A stretch of 64,000 bases of DNA from JAAFIP01 sp031367325 (GTDB lineage Bacteria; Pseudomonadota; Gammaproteobacteria; Burkholderiales; Burkholderiaceae_C). Below the pieces are notes generated by a model. That model did no database searches. It saw nothing but the letters and a program-made list of their open reading frames with translations, and was not told the origin of the DNA. A program made the position numbers and the translations under genes. The stretch lies in contig JANLPQ010000038.1 of the NCBI GenBank assembly GCA_031367325.1, positions 22,958 through 86,957 on the forward strand, read 5' to 3'. Every line of letters begins with the position of its first letter. Position 1 is the first letter of the stretch. Shown here piece after piece: positions 32,599 through 41,247 of this stretch.

Positions 32599-33264
32599 CT
32601 ACATGCGCGACACTGCAAACGCTACCAGCTCTGTGCCGCTGCGCAGGCCCAGCTTCTTTTTAAGGCTGGCTCGGTAAACATCTATGGTGCGCGGGCTCAA
32701 GCTCAGGCCGTAGGCAATTTCTTTGGTGGTTTTACCCGCACCAATTTTTTCAAGCACTTCGACTTCGCGCATCGACATTGCGCCACGCGTGGGCTTGGGC
32801 GGCGGATGGTGGCCACCATGCAGGCTACGCCGTTGACGCACCAACCGGTTCAGCAACTGCCCATTTACCTTGGTGCTCACCCAGCGCTCGCCTGCCAGCA
32901 GTGCGCGCGATACTTGCACTATCAAAGCTTGGGCCATGTCTTTCATCAGGTAGCCGTCAGCACCCAAACGCATTACCTGTTCGGCGTAAATTAATTCGTC
33001 GTGCATCGACAGTACCAGCACTGGGCGCGGCGCCTGTGCACGCACTATAGCGCGCACGGTGTCCAAGCCTTGCGAGTCTGGCAGCGACATATCTGTAATC
33101 ACCAAATCAGGTTGCAAGCGCTCAATAGCGCCTACCGCGTGGGCTAGATTGACAGCCGCGCCCAGCAGGTTAAATTCGGGGATATTTTTGAATAAAGTTT
33201 CAAGCCCAAACCGCACGATGTCATGATCGTCCACGATAAAAATCGACTTTTGCAGTAAGGACAT
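32599..33264 (-). CDS. NarL/FixJ-family response regulator
   Basis: A 221-residue protein. The receiver domain has acidic pair DD near 12-13, phospho-acceptor Asp58 in VITDMSLPD, and the K in YLMKDMAQAL. The C-terminal LuxR-type helix-turn-helix (about 155-215) has MSMREVEVLEKIGAGKTTKEIAYGLSLS, then TIDVYRASLKKKLGL. It is a DNA-binding activator controlled by a histidine kinase, most likely the divergent one at 33589. Target genes are unknown. Confidence 0.92.
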   Translation of the reverse strand: MSLLQKSIFIVDDHDIVRFGLETLFKNIPEFNLLGAAVNLAHAVGAIERLQPDLVITDMSLPDSQGLDTVRAIVRAQAPRPVLVLSMHDELIYAEQVMRLGADGYLMKDMAQALIVQVSRALLAGERWVSTKVNGQLLNRLVRQRRSLHGGHHPPPKPTRGAMSMREVEVLEKIGAGKTTKEIAYGLSLSPRTIDVYRASLKKKLGLRSGTELVAFAVSRM

Positions 33265-33588
33265 TTCTTTTTATTTCTAATAACCCGTTCGGGCAGGCTG
33301 GATGAAAATTGAATTTGAATTTTGCGCTAAATCCTCATGGCTTCAGTCTGCAGGTGCATTGAACCAACATCTGCTGCGCCGAAAGTTTAGGCTAATTTAG
33401 AAGCGCTTGCTATGTATAAGTACTTATCTCTGTACTGGTGTGCAATACCACTATGGCGGCCTCAAGCTGCTAGGCTAGTTAGTTTAGATATGCCAACATG
33501 CAAAACGTACCCAAGAGTTTTACACGTACAGCATAGACTACTATTTTTTCGGTACGCGTTTTATTTTTAACAGAGCGAACATTCATCC
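33265..33588. promoter_or_regulatory. Divergent regulatory region of the two-component pair
   Basis: 324 bases with no gene. The palindrome ATAAGTACTTAT at 33416-33427 is central and could be an operator. AT-rich segments beside both starts suit divergent promoters. Confidence 0.45.
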
Positions 33589-34359
33589 ATGTCAGCTCCC
33601 AGCTTGCCACCAGCGCTGTTACTTGCAACCCGTTTGCCCGATGCTGCAGAAGTAGCGCAAGACACCAGCCGCCAGTGGATGGACGCACTGGATGCGCAGC
33701 AGTCCACCATAGCGCAAGAGCTGCACGACGGCATAGGCGCTACCTTGGCCAGCGTGACGCTGCTGCTAGGCAACCTTAAGACCATGCTGGCCAGCAACGC
33801 AGCCCATACGCTTGCAGTAGAGCGTATCTTGGTGCAGGTATTGAAAGCCACCGACATGACACGCAATGTGGCGCGTGGCTTGATGCCTGTCGGCGCTACA
33901 CCGGGCGCGCTGTGGCGTGCGCTGGAACGCTTGGCTATCGACACTAACAGCTTGCCGGGCGTAGCGTGCAAGTTTACGCTGCGGGGTGATTGGGAGCAGT
34001 TGCCTGCAGCCACCGCCCACCATGCCTACCGCATAGTGCAAGAGGCCACAACCAACGCGCTGCGCGGCGGAGGTGCAACACAAGTGCATCTGATATTGTC
34101 GCAAAAAGGCGTGCACAGATCGATCGTGGTCAGCGATAACGGGGCCGGTTTACAGCCACTGGCAAAACCGGGCGATAACCAGCAACACGCGTTGCATCAT
34201 GCCCAACGGCAAGATCAGCGCCAAGGTGTGGGCATGGCATCTATGGTGGCGCGCAGCAAACTGATGGACGCTGACTTGCGTTTTAGCCGCGTTGCACGCG
34301 GTGGTACACGGCTGACCTTGCGCTGGCGCGACACACCTGCTGCAGCGCACGCGACATAA
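33589..34359 (+). CDS. Soluble NarX/DegS-type histidine kinase
   Basis: A 256-residue kinase consisting only of a HisKA_3 dimerisation domain (phospho-acceptor His46 in QELHDGIGATLAS) and an HATPase_c domain (QEATTNALRGGGATQVHL, VVSDNGAGL, GVGMASMVARSKLM). It lacks membrane and sensor segments, so it senses a cytosolic signal or partner. The N box has Gly where His/Ala is usual (LRGGGA), though the metal-binding Asn is kept. A linker of Gln/His (around 200-212) replaces the usual lid. It is divergent from its likely response regulator. Confidence 0.9.
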   Translation: MSAPSLPPALLLATRLPDAAEVAQDTSRQWMDALDAQQSTIAQELHDGIGATLASVTLLLGNLKTMLASNAAHTLAVERILVQVLKATDMTRNVARGLMPVGATPGALWRALERLAIDTNSLPGVACKFTLRGDWEQLPAATAHHAYRIVQEATTNALRGGGATQVHLILSQKGVHRSIVVSDNGAGLQPLAKPGDNQQHALHHAQRQDQRQGVGMASMVARSKLMDADLRFSRVARGGTRLTLRWRDTPAAAHAT

Positions 34360-34447
34360 GAAATAAATGACCGTACAACTACTTAGCAAATCACACTAAA
34401 AAAGCAAGAAAGAAGTTTTATGTGAAGGGTAAATTAGATTTTAATAA

Positions 34448-34470
34448 ATGTGAGTTTATGTAAATCACAT
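34448..34470. promoter_or_regulatory. Inverted repeat upstream of gene 34491
   Basis: ATGTGA-N11-TCACAT, extendable to AATGTGA/TCACATT. It lies 21 bases before the start codon. The spacing is wider than a CRP site. It could be an operator or a leader hairpin. Confidence 0.45.
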
Positions 34471-34490
34471 TGTTTTAAGTTGCCAGCCTT

Positions 34491-35216
34491 ATGCAAACTA
34501 TTTCCTCTATGTACACGCGCCCAGCGCAAGGTCGTTACACCGCCTTTAACGCTACCAACAGCTTACCTACAGCACTAAAAACCTTGCTGCAGGCTGTAGA
34601 CGGTAAAACAGTGTCTAGCGTGCTAGCCCAGCAACTGGCCAACTTAGGCAGCGTGCCAGAGCTTTTGGTACAGCTGGAAAACGCGGGTTTGATTGAAGAC
34701 AAAAACACAACAGAGCGAAGCAGTGGTTTTGACCAGCACGCTGACAGCAGCGAGTACTGCGCATCAGGCCTACTGGACCTGAATGATGGGCAGTGGGGTT
34801 TCACAGGCAGGCCTAGCTATCAGGCGCACACGGGGTTAGCGCCGCTGCATTTAGTGGCGCCAGCGCCCTTGGGCCATCCATCCCAAGGGGCAGGTGCTGC
34901 AGCTTACGGCAAACCAAGCCATTGGGCCGCCACAGCAGCTGGCGGCTTGGACGAGCTGCCAGCACTGTCGCTGGAGAGCTTATTGGCCAACCAAATTCAA
35001 AACATAGCCGACACCATGGCCACTTTTGTGCTGACCCATTTGCCCTTGCAAGCCTACAGCATGCTCAAGGAGCTAGAGTCTTTGCGGTCGCCCAGCCAAT
35101 TAATGGCCACACTGCCCAGCTACGCGCTAATGGCACGCACGGCGGGTATAGCGGGCCGCCAGCACGTGGTAGAGCTGAACCGGTTGATAGATGAACAATT
35201 TCAATCATCCGTATGA
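34491..35216 (+). CDS. Hypothetical protein with winged-helix-like N-terminus
   Basis: A 241-residue protein I do not recognise. Residues 25-70 (LPTALKTLLQAVDGKTVSSV, then VPELLVQLENAGLIEDK) look like a small winged-helix domain, as in proteins that fuse such a unit to signalling or pilus-related regions. Residues 80-150 are low-complexity, Gly/Ala/His-rich. The C-terminus (165-241) is helical (LLANQIQNIADTMATFVLTH, then LMATLPSYALMARTAGIAGR). There is no signal peptide. It follows the kinase gene and may be its partner; the gene at 36083 has a comparable helical unit near its C-terminus. Confidence 0.6.
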   Translation: MQTISSMYTRPAQGRYTAFNATNSLPTALKTLLQAVDGKTVSSVLAQQLANLGSVPELLVQLENAGLIEDKNTTERSSGFDQHADSSEYCASGLLDLNDGQWGFTGRPSYQAHTGLAPLHLVAPAPLGHPSQGAGAAAYGKPSHWAATAAGGLDELPALSLESLLANQIQNIADTMATFVLTHLPLQAYSMLKELESLRSPSQLMATLPSYALMARTAGIAGRQHVVELNRLIDEQFQSSV

Positions 35217-35231
35217 AAATTTACTTTTTAA

Positions 35232-35254
35232 TTCACTAAAAATAGCTGCTTAAG
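35232..35254 (-). repeat. Family 1 palindromic repeat, copy 11 (degenerate)
   Basis: TTCACTAAAAATAGCTGCTTAAG retains only the junction ATAGCTGCTT and half of the second palindrome. It lies between gene 34491 and lrp. Confidence 0.5.
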
Positions 35255-35271
35255 GTGCATAAAATTGCGTT

Positions 35272-35754
35272 ATGGCAACTATTAACGAAACTTCCGATAC
35301 GCTGGACAAGATCGACCTGAAGATCTTAAACGCGCTACAAAATGATGGTCGCATCAGCAACTTAAAGCTGGCCGAGGCTGTTGCGCTGAGCCCCACTGCC
35401 GTGCTGGCGCGTACGCAGCGGCTGCAGCGCGATGGCTATATCTTGGGCTTTGAAGCGCGGTTGAACCCGGCTAAGCTGGGCCGCGGGCTGACGGTGTTTG
35501 TCGAGGTGCTGCTAGAGCGCACCACGCCGCAAGTGTTTGACCAATTTAAGGCTGCAGCCCAAGCCCGGCCCGAGATTTTAGAATGCCATATGGTGGCGGG
35601 CGGCTTTGACTATTTGCTCAAAACCCGCGTGCGCGATATGGCCGCCTACCGCGAGTTTGCAGGCAACGCGCTGTGGCAACTGCCCGGCGTGCGCGAGACG
35701 CGCACCTACGCAGTGATGGAAGAAGTCAAAGAGACCACAAAGCTGGTTTTATAG
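35272..35754 (+). CDS. Lrp/AsnC-family transcriptional regulator
   Basis: A 160-residue protein. An N-terminal helix-turn-helix (LDKIDLKILNALQNDGRISN, LKLAEAVALSPTAVLARTQR) is followed by a RAM ligand-binding domain (VAGGFDYLLKTRVRDM). The size and pattern fit Lrp proper. Such proteins bind amino acids and control their metabolism; in many Proteobacteria a member activates putA, so the putA gene 3 kb away is a reasonable but unproven target. The weak leader overlaps a degenerate family 1 repeat. Confidence 0.9.
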   Translation: MATINETSDTLDKIDLKILNALQNDGRISNLKLAEAVALSPTAVLARTQRLQRDGYILGFEARLNPAKLGRGLTVFVEVLLERTTPQVFDQFKAAAQARPEILECHMVAGGFDYLLKTRVRDMAAYREFAGNALWQLPGVRETRTYAVMEEVKETTKLVL

Positions 35755-35788
35755 CCAAAAGTAAACGAATTTATAAGGCATTTAACCG

Positions 35789-35831
35789 TTCTAGGCCGTA
35801 GAACCTGCTCAAGCAGCTACTGAATTAATAG
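35789..35831 (+). repeat. Family 1 palindromic repeat, copy 12 (triple-hairpin form)
   Basis: TTCTAGGCCGTAGAA (35789-35803), CTGCTCAAGCAG (35805-35816), CTACTGAATTAATAG (35817-35831), almost identical to the copy at 11491. It lies 35 bases after the lrp stop. Confidence 0.88.
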
Positions 35832-36082
35832 CGCTGACCGCTGGCTTGGTAGTTATGCGGTTCTAGGATGCAAAGCGTGCACAAGGTATGCCTTCTGTCA
35901 CGCAAACCTTAAATTGTGTCGCAACCCTACCGCGCTAGTGCAAAGCGGTTGGCACTATCTGCGACCATTTGCGTTGCGCCCCAAATAAGTGCATTTTGGC
36001 AAGTATGATGAGCAGATAAATAGGGAAGCGCAGCCAGGCAAGTGGCCTAGGAGCGTATGGTTGTCGTTGTAGGTGATTTGGC
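35832..36082. other. Intergenic region
   Basis: No gene, strong hairpin or named motif was seen. It presumably holds the promoter of the gene at 36083. Confidence 0.4.
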
Positions 36083-37084
36083 TTGGCCGATTTAGTTTTT
36101 CAAAATGAACACACCCCTTTGGTGTTTGTCCGGCCAGTAGGTTTCTCGGCTGCGGATTCGTTGCGTCTGCTTAAAGCGGCGCAGCGCATGGACGGCCCGG
36201 TGCGCTGGCGCCTTGCGCCCTCAGGCGTGATGACCGACGTTTACTTGGCGCACGCCGACAGCATTCAAAAAAGCACACGCCTGCGCACTTCGGGGGACAG
36301 TACACCGGGTAATTCGCAAACCAGCGGGTTTGAGTATTCGCATTTAAGTGTGGACGACAACGGCTACCACAAGAATCACCCTGTCTGCGTGCTGGGCCAA
36401 CACAGCGCTGACCCCGACGCCACCATGCTGCCTTCGCTGGTGTTTCCAGATGCTTTGCAACAGCTTGAAGCGGGCTTGCGCAAGCTGCAGCAAGAGCTGA
36501 TCAGCCAGCGCATGTTGTACGCACTGGGTGCCATAGCTTGGGAAGAGCGCGGCGCATGGAAAACCCGCCGTTTGCATTTGCAGTGCCAATCGCGTTTGAT
36601 AGCTGTTATCGCGCCCCAAGAATGGGTGGTTCATTTATCAGCCCATTGCACCATGGATGAACTAGACCGTGCCACCGTGCAGGCCGTACCGCAGTCCACA
36701 GGTTTTGCGGCGCCGGGTTTTGATATGTTGCCGCTAGAGCATGCGCTGTGGGAGTTTGCCAAACGTTGCCCCGAGGCCTGGCTGGCCCAAATGGTGCCCA
36801 GCGCTTATTTAACCCAGCCTTTAACGCACCGCCGTATCGCCCAAATGAGCGAGCGTGCACTGGGCGACCACTGCGCTGCGCTGTTGCAACTGCTAGATTT
36901 AGGTTCGCGCAAAGCCGATGATATTCAAAAACAGCTGCGTTTAACGCGCCCTGCGCTGCTGCGCACGCTGGCGTGTTTAGCTTTGATCCGTGCTGTCCAT
37001 CCGGTGCCCAAGCCGCGCGGTTTTTGGGGCTGGCTGCCACGCTTTGTTAGGCGAAAAGTGTTTGGCCCATCGGGCATGTTTTAA
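36083..37084 (+). CDS. Hypothetical protein (333 aa), TTG start
   Basis: Not recognised. The TTG at 36083 is supported by AGGTGA at 36071-36076; an in-frame TGA lies just upstream and the next ATG is at codon 35. The N-terminal 120 residues are mixed alpha/beta (PLVFVRPVGFSAADSLRLLK), the middle contains HLQCQSRLIAVIAPQEWVVH, and residues 275-310 (LLQLLDLGSRKADDIQKQLR, PALLRTLACLALIRAV) look like a helix-turn-helix. There is no signal peptide; the tail is basic. It ends overlapping the stop of yggS on the other strand. Its place beside yggS and pilT suggests a conserved neighbourhood, but no function. Confidence 0.65.
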   Translation: MADLVFQNEHTPLVFVRPVGFSAADSLRLLKAAQRMDGPVRWRLAPSGVMTDVYLAHADSIQKSTRLRTSGDSTPGNSQTSGFEYSHLSVDDNGYHKNHPVCVLGQHSADPDATMLPSLVFPDALQQLEAGLRKLQQELISQRMLYALGAIAWEERGAWKTRRLHLQCQSRLIAVIAPQEWVVHLSAHCTMDELDRATVQAVPQSTGFAAPGFDMLPLEHALWEFAKRCPEAWLAQMVPSAYLTQPLTHRRIAQMSERALGDHCAALLQLLDLGSRKADDIQKQLRLTRPALLRTLACLALIRAVHPVPKPRGFWGWLPRFVRRKVFGPSGMF

Positions 37085-37794
37085 ATCTCGGCCGGTGTTT
37101 TAACACGCGGCGGGCGCTGGCCAAAGATAGCGGTGCCCACGCGCACCATGGTGCTGCCACATTGCACGGCAGCGGCCATATCGGCGCTCATACCCATCGA
37201 CAAAGTATCTACGCTGGAAAATTGCTTTTGCAGCGTGCCAAACAATAAGTAAGCATCGCTAAACACTGCACAAGCGGCGGCAAAGTCTGCTGCCGGCTCG
37301 GGTATCACCATCATGCCGCGTAGCTGCAGCTGGGGTAGGGCGTGCACCGCATTAGCCAGCGCGGGCAGTGCTTCGGGCGGCACGCCAGATTTATTGGCAC
37401 CGCCGTCGATATTGACTTGCAGGCAAATTTGTAACGCTGGTAAATGGCTGGGGCGCTGCGCGTTCAGCCGCTGGGCGGTTTTAAGCTGGTCTACGCTGTG
37501 CACCCACGCAAAATGCTCGGCCACAGCGTGGGTTTTGTTACTTTGAATCGGGCCAATCATGTGCCACACAGCGTCCGGCAAATCTGCTAGCTGGGCTATT
37601 TTGTCCACGCCTTCGGCAATGTAATTCTCGCCAAAATGGCGCTGGCCCGCGGCGTAGGCTTGGCGCACTGCGTCCGGCCCCCAAGTTTTACTGACGGCTA
37701 ATAAGCTAACTTCGTTGGGATTTCGCCCACAGTCGGCACATGCAGCACGAATCTGTGCAGTTACTGTTTGTAGATTGTTAGAAATCATGCCCAT
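37081..37794 (-). CDS. YggS-family PLP-binding protein
   Basis: A 237-residue single-domain TIM barrel that binds pyridoxal 5'-phosphate and maintains PLP and amino-acid homeostasis. The PLP-lysine is K36 in LLAVSKTWGPDAV. Other marks are HFGENYIAEGVDKI, WHMIGPIQSNK, QVNIDGGANKSGV, LSMGMSADMAAAV and VRVGTAIFGQR. Divergent yggS-pilT is the classic arrangement in Beta- and Gammaproteobacteria and is found here. The stop overlaps the convergent gene's stop (TTAA). Confidence 0.95.
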   Translation of the reverse strand: MGMISNNLQTVTAQIRAACADCGRNPNEVSLLAVSKTWGPDAVRQAYAAGQRHFGENYIAEGVDKIAQLADLPDAVWHMIGPIQSNKTHAVAEHFAWVHSVDQLKTAQRLNAQRPSHLPALQICLQVNIDGGANKSGVPPEALPALANAVHALPQLQLRGMMVIPEPAADFAAACAVFSDAYLLFGTLQKQFSSVDTLSMGMSADMAAAVQCGSTMVRVGTAIFGQRPPRVKTPAEI

Positions 37795-37850
37795 AATGTA
37801 TCTATTGTCTTAACGACAGCGCTCTGATTACACCTTTAACTGTAACAATT

Positions 37851-38894
37851 ATGGACATTACCCAACTACTGGCCTTCAGCGTCAAAAATAAAGCCTCCGA
37901 CTTGCACCTGTCTGCGGGCCTGCCGCCAATGATCCGCGTGCACGGCGATGTGCGCCGTATCAACGTTGAGCCATTGGACCACAAGCAAGTGCACGCCATG
38001 GTGTACGACATCATGAACGACGGGCAGCGCAAACAGTACGAAGAATTTTTAGAAGTCGACTTTTCGTTTGAGATTGACGGGCTGGCGCGCTTTCGTGTGA
38101 ACGCGTTTAACCAAAACCGGGGCGCGGCGGCGGTGTTTCGTACCATTCCGTCAAAGATTTTGACATTGGAGCAATTGAACGCCCCCAAGATTTTTGCCGA
38201 CCTGGCCATGAAGCCGCGCGGCTTGGTGTTGGTCACCGGCCCTACCGGGTCGGGCAAGTCCACTACGCTGGCTGCCATGGTGAACCATTTGAATGAGACC
38301 GAATACGGGCATATTTTGACGGTAGAAGACCCGATTGAATTTGTCCACGAATCTAAAAAGTGCCTGATTAACCAGCGCGAGGTGGGCCCCATGACGCTGA
38401 GCTTTGCTGCAGCGCTAAAGTCTGCCCTGCGCGAAGACCCCGACGCTATTTTGGTGGGCGAGATGCGCGACCTGGAAACTATTCGCCTGGCCATGACAGC
38501 GGCTGAGACGGGCCACTTGGTGTTTGGCACCTTGCACACCTCCAGCGCGGCCAAAACCATTGACCGCATTATTGACGTATTCCCTGCTGAAGAAAAAGAG
38601 ATGGTGCGGTCGATGTTGTCAGAGTCATTGCAAGCGGTGATCTCACAAACCTTGTGCAAAAACAAAGACGGCAGCGGCCGTGTGGCAGCGCATGAAATTA
38701 TGCTGGGCACCAGTGCTATTCGTAACTTGATTCGCGAGGCCAAGGTGGCGCAGATGTATTCGGCCATCCAAACCGGCAACAGCGTGGGCATGCAAACACT
38801 GGACCAAAACTTAACCGAGCTGATCAAGCGCAACATGATCTCGCCTGCAGAGGCGCGGAGTAAGGCGAAGATTCCAGAGAATTTCGTAGGTTAG
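37851..38894 (+). CDS. pilT: Twitching motility ATPase PilT
   Basis: A 347-residue type IV pilus retraction ATPase. The N-terminal PAS-like domain (SDLHLSAGLPPMIRVHGDVR) is followed by the RecA-like core: Walker A GPTGSGKST (130-138), Asp box ILTVEDPIEFVH, Walker B DAILVGEMRD, and His box HLVFGTLHTSSAAKTIDRI. The AIRNLIRE motif essential for retraction is present. It powers pilus depolymerisation at the inner membrane. It is followed by pilU. Confidence 0.97.
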   Translation: MDITQLLAFSVKNKASDLHLSAGLPPMIRVHGDVRRINVEPLDHKQVHAMVYDIMNDGQRKQYEEFLEVDFSFEIDGLARFRVNAFNQNRGAAAVFRTIPSKILTLEQLNAPKIFADLAMKPRGLVLVTGPTGSGKSTTLAAMVNHLNETEYGHILTVEDPIEFVHESKKCLINQREVGPMTLSFAAALKSALREDPDAILVGEMRDLETIRLAMTAAETGHLVFGTLHTSSAAKTIDRIIDVFPAEEKEMVRSMLSESLQAVISQTLCKNKDGSGRVAAHEIMLGTSAIRNLIREAKVAQMYSAIQTGNSVGMQTLDQNLTELIKRNMISPAEARSKAKIPENFVG

Positions 38895-38956
38895 ATACGG
38901 ACAAAAGTTTCGCTCCGCTTTGCTGCGCACGATACTTTTGCCCGGGGTTAATCAGT

Positions 38957-38989
38957 GAAAAAATCTTGGGGTGACCCGGCGATTTTTTC
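38957..38989. terminator. Bidirectional terminator-like hairpin between pilT and pilU
   Basis: GAAAAAATC (38957-38965) and GATTTTTTC (38981-38989) flank an inner GGG-TGA-CCC. A T-rich end occurs on both strands. It could attenuate pilT-to-pilU read-through. Confidence 0.65.
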
Positions 38990-39008
38990 AAGTAGTGAAT
39001 ACAACGAA

Positions 39009-39030
39009 GCATTGCGCATTTGCGCAATGC
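39009..39030 (+). promoter_or_regulatory. Perfect hairpin in pilU leader
   Basis: GCATTGCGCA-TT-TGCGCAATGC, a 10-base perfect stem ending 11 bases before the AGGAGC Shine-Dalgarno of pilU. It may affect pilU translation or mRNA stability. Confidence 0.55.
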
Positions 39031-39052
39031 GACACAAGAAAGGAGCTGCTTC

Positions 39053-40189
39053 ATGGAGCGCGACCAAGCTAGTAAATTCATCAACGATCTTTTAAAGTTG
39101 ATGGTCAGCCGCAACGGCAGTGATTTGTTTATCACCGGCGACTTTCCGCCTGCTATCAAGGTGGACGGTAAGGTGACCAAGGTGTCGCCGCAGCCCTTGT
39201 CTGCCAACCACACCTTAGCGCTGGCCCGTTCGATCATGAACGACAAGCAGGCCGCTGAATTTGAGCGCACCAAAGAATGCAACTTTGCCGTAGCACCTCC
39301 CGGTATTGGGCGCTTTCGGGTGAATGCGTTTATCCAGCAAGGCAAGGTTGGCATGGTCATGCGGACCATTCCGCTTACTTTGCCAACGATTGATGTGCTG
39401 GGCTTGCCCCAAGTGCTCAAAGACGTCACCATGACCAAGCGCGGTTTGGTGATTTTGGTGGGTGCTACAGGTTCGGGTAAATCCACATCGCTGGCCGCCA
39501 TGGTCGATCACCGCAACGAAAACTCGTTTGGCCACATCATCACCATTGAAGACCCGGTAGAGTTTGTGCACCCACACAAAAACTGCGTGGTGACGCAGCG
39601 CGAAGTTGGCTTGGACACTGACAGCTGGGAAGCCGCGCTGAAGAATACCTTACGCCAAGCACCCGACGTGATTTTGATGGGTGAGATCCGCGACCGCGAA
39701 ACCATGGAGCACGCTGTAGCCTTTGCCGAGACGGGCCACCTGTGCATGGCCACGCTGCACGCCAACAGCGCCAACCAAGCGCTGGACCGCGTCATCAACT
39801 TCTTCCCCGAAGAGCGCCGCACGCAGTTGCTGATGGACTTGTCGCTCAACTTGCGCGCCATGATCTCGCAACGCCTGGTGCCCAAGCAAGACGGTAAAGG
39901 CCGTTTTGCAGCGGTAGAGGTGCTGCTGAACACGCCCTTGATTTCTGACTTGATTTTCAAAGGCGATGTCTCTGAGATCAAAGAAATCATGAAGAAAAGC
40001 CGCAACCTAGGCATGCAAACTTTTGACCAAGCTTTGTTTGATGGTTTTGAAAATAACCAAATTACCTTTGAAGACGCACTTCGCAACGCTGACTCAGTGA
40101 ACGACTTGCGCCTGCAAATCAAGCTGAACTCGCAGCGCGCCAAAACGGTCGATCTGGCCGCAGGGACTGAGCATCTGCAAATTATGTAG
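39053..40189 (+). CDS. pilU: PilT-like ATPase PilU
   Basis: A 378-residue PilT paralogue that assists retraction. Walker A is GATGSGKST, Asp box ITIEDPVEFVHPHKNC, Walker B DVILMGEIRDRETM, and His box HLCMATLHANSANQALDRVINF. Position after pilT, PilU-specific VTQREVGLDTDSWEAAL and the C-terminal extension identify it. AGGAGC before ATG 39053 sets the start. It needs PilT for function in species studied. A strong leader hairpin precedes it. Confidence 0.96.
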   Translation: MERDQASKFINDLLKLMVSRNGSDLFITGDFPPAIKVDGKVTKVSPQPLSANHTLALARSIMNDKQAAEFERTKECNFAVAPPGIGRFRVNAFIQQGKVGMVMRTIPLTLPTIDVLGLPQVLKDVTMTKRGLVILVGATGSGKSTSLAAMVDHRNENSFGHIITIEDPVEFVHPHKNCVVTQREVGLDTDSWEAALKNTLRQAPDVILMGEIRDRETMEHAVAFAETGHLCMATLHANSANQALDRVINFFPEERRTQLLMDLSLNLRAMISQRLVPKQDGKGRFAAVEVLLNTPLISDLIFKGDVSEIKEIMKKSRNLGMQTFDQALFDGFENNQITFEDALRNADSVNDLRLQIKLNSQRAKTVDLAAGTEHLQIM

Positions 40190-40194
40190 TATGG

Positions 40195-41127
40195 TTATCT
40201 GAGTTGTTCGTTCGGATTTTGCGGCTTCTGCGCAAAAGCTGCAAAGCAGGTTTGCAAAAAATCCATCGTGGCGCGGATTTTAGCTGCGCGGTGGCGCTCT
40301 GCCAAAATCATCGCATAAACCGCGTACTGTCCGGGCTGCACATAGCGCTGCAATACAGGCTTGAGTTGACCTTGTGCTACCAAACTGTCTCCCACCACAT
40401 CATTTATACGCGCAATGCCTGCACCCGACAGCGCCAACGCTACGACGGCCGCGCTGCTGTTAACGCGCAAGTGCCCGGGCAAAGTACGGATGACCATTTG
40501 CCCGTTCATATTAAAGCCCCACTCGTTATGCGTGAGTGTGGTGCTGTTGCCAATAAGCGTGTGCTGGGCCAGATCATCAGGCGTGCGTGGTGTGCCGTGC
40601 TGCTTGAGGTAACCGGGTGACGCATACAAGGCGCGGCCATGGTGCCCTAGTGGCTTTGCCACCAAGCTCTGCGGCGGTAATGCGCCGGCCCGCACTGCAA
40701 TATCAATGCCTTCGCGCGCCATACTCACCAAACGGTCGTCCACATGCAGGTCAACGGACAGTTTTGGATGTTGCATACGCAATGCGGCTAAGCGCGGTAT
40801 CACTACATGCTGGGCCATTAGCTGGCTCACACTGATCACGACGCACCCTGCGACTGTGCGGCCACGGTTACTGAGGCTGTCTTCTAATTGCCCATGCGTT
40901 TGCAAAATACGCTGCGCATGTTCTAGAAAAACTTCTCCCTCCTGCGTAATGGATAACCCGTGCGTGGTGCGGTGTGCCAGACGTACATTGCACGCTGCCT
41001 CCATACGCGCCAAAGCGCGCGACACCCAGCTAGGCGCGACATTACGCTGCCGCGCCACTGCGGACAGTGACTGGTGCTGTGCAATGTGGGTGAACAAAGC
41101 AAAATCGTCTAGGCTGAGGTTCTTCAT
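40195..41127 (-). CDS. LysR-type transcriptional regulator
   Basis: A 310-residue protein. The helix-turn-helix is LDDFALFTHIAQHQSLSAVA, then PSWVSRALARMEAACNVRLA. The effector domain (90-295) resembles the CrgA/AaeR-like subgroup (HVDDRLVSMAREGIDIAVRAG, ARINDVVGDSLVAQGQL). It is divergent from a tautomerase gene 120 bases away. A perfect inverted repeat lies two bases from its start codon, suitable for autorepression and for control of the neighbour. Confidence 0.9.
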   Translation of the reverse strand: MKNLSLDDFALFTHIAQHQSLSAVARQRNVAPSWVSRALARMEAACNVRLAHRTTHGLSITQEGEVFLEHAQRILQTHGQLEDSLSNRGRTVAGCVVISVSQLMAQHVVIPRLAALRMQHPKLSVDLHVDDRLVSMAREGIDIAVRAGALPPQSLVAKPLGHHGRALYASPGYLKQHGTPRTPDDLAQHTLIGNSTTLTHNEWGFNMNGQMVIRTLPGHLRVNSSAAVVALALSGAGIARINDVVGDSLVAQGQLKPVLQRYVQPGQYAVYAMILAERHRAAKIRATMDFLQTCFAAFAQKPQNPNEQLR

Positions 41128-41128
41128 G

Positions 41129-41151
41129 GCTTGTGCAGTGTCTGCACAAGC
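41129..41151. promoter_or_regulatory. Inverted repeat at LysR start (probable operator)
   Basis: GCTTGTGCAG-TGT-CTGCACAAGC, a perfect 10-base inverted repeat immediately upstream of the LysR start, in the LysR/tautomerase divergent region. Confidence 0.65.
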
Positions 41152-41247
41152 ATTATGCGCTTTAGGCAGTTTCGCTGGCCTCTAAGATGCTGCACAGTCT
41201 AGAACCCATGCAATACAGGTTTGCACATTTTTAAACTGGAGCTCACT

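Noticed and set aside
34448..34470. CRP-binding site reading of ATGTGA...TCACAT
   Set aside because: The half-sites are 11 bases apart instead of 6, so it does not fit CRP. Kept only as an unspecified inverted repeat.
37802..38836. Long antisense frame (344 codons) opposite pilT
   Set aside because: It is the complement of a well-conserved gene. Antisense openness follows from codon bias.
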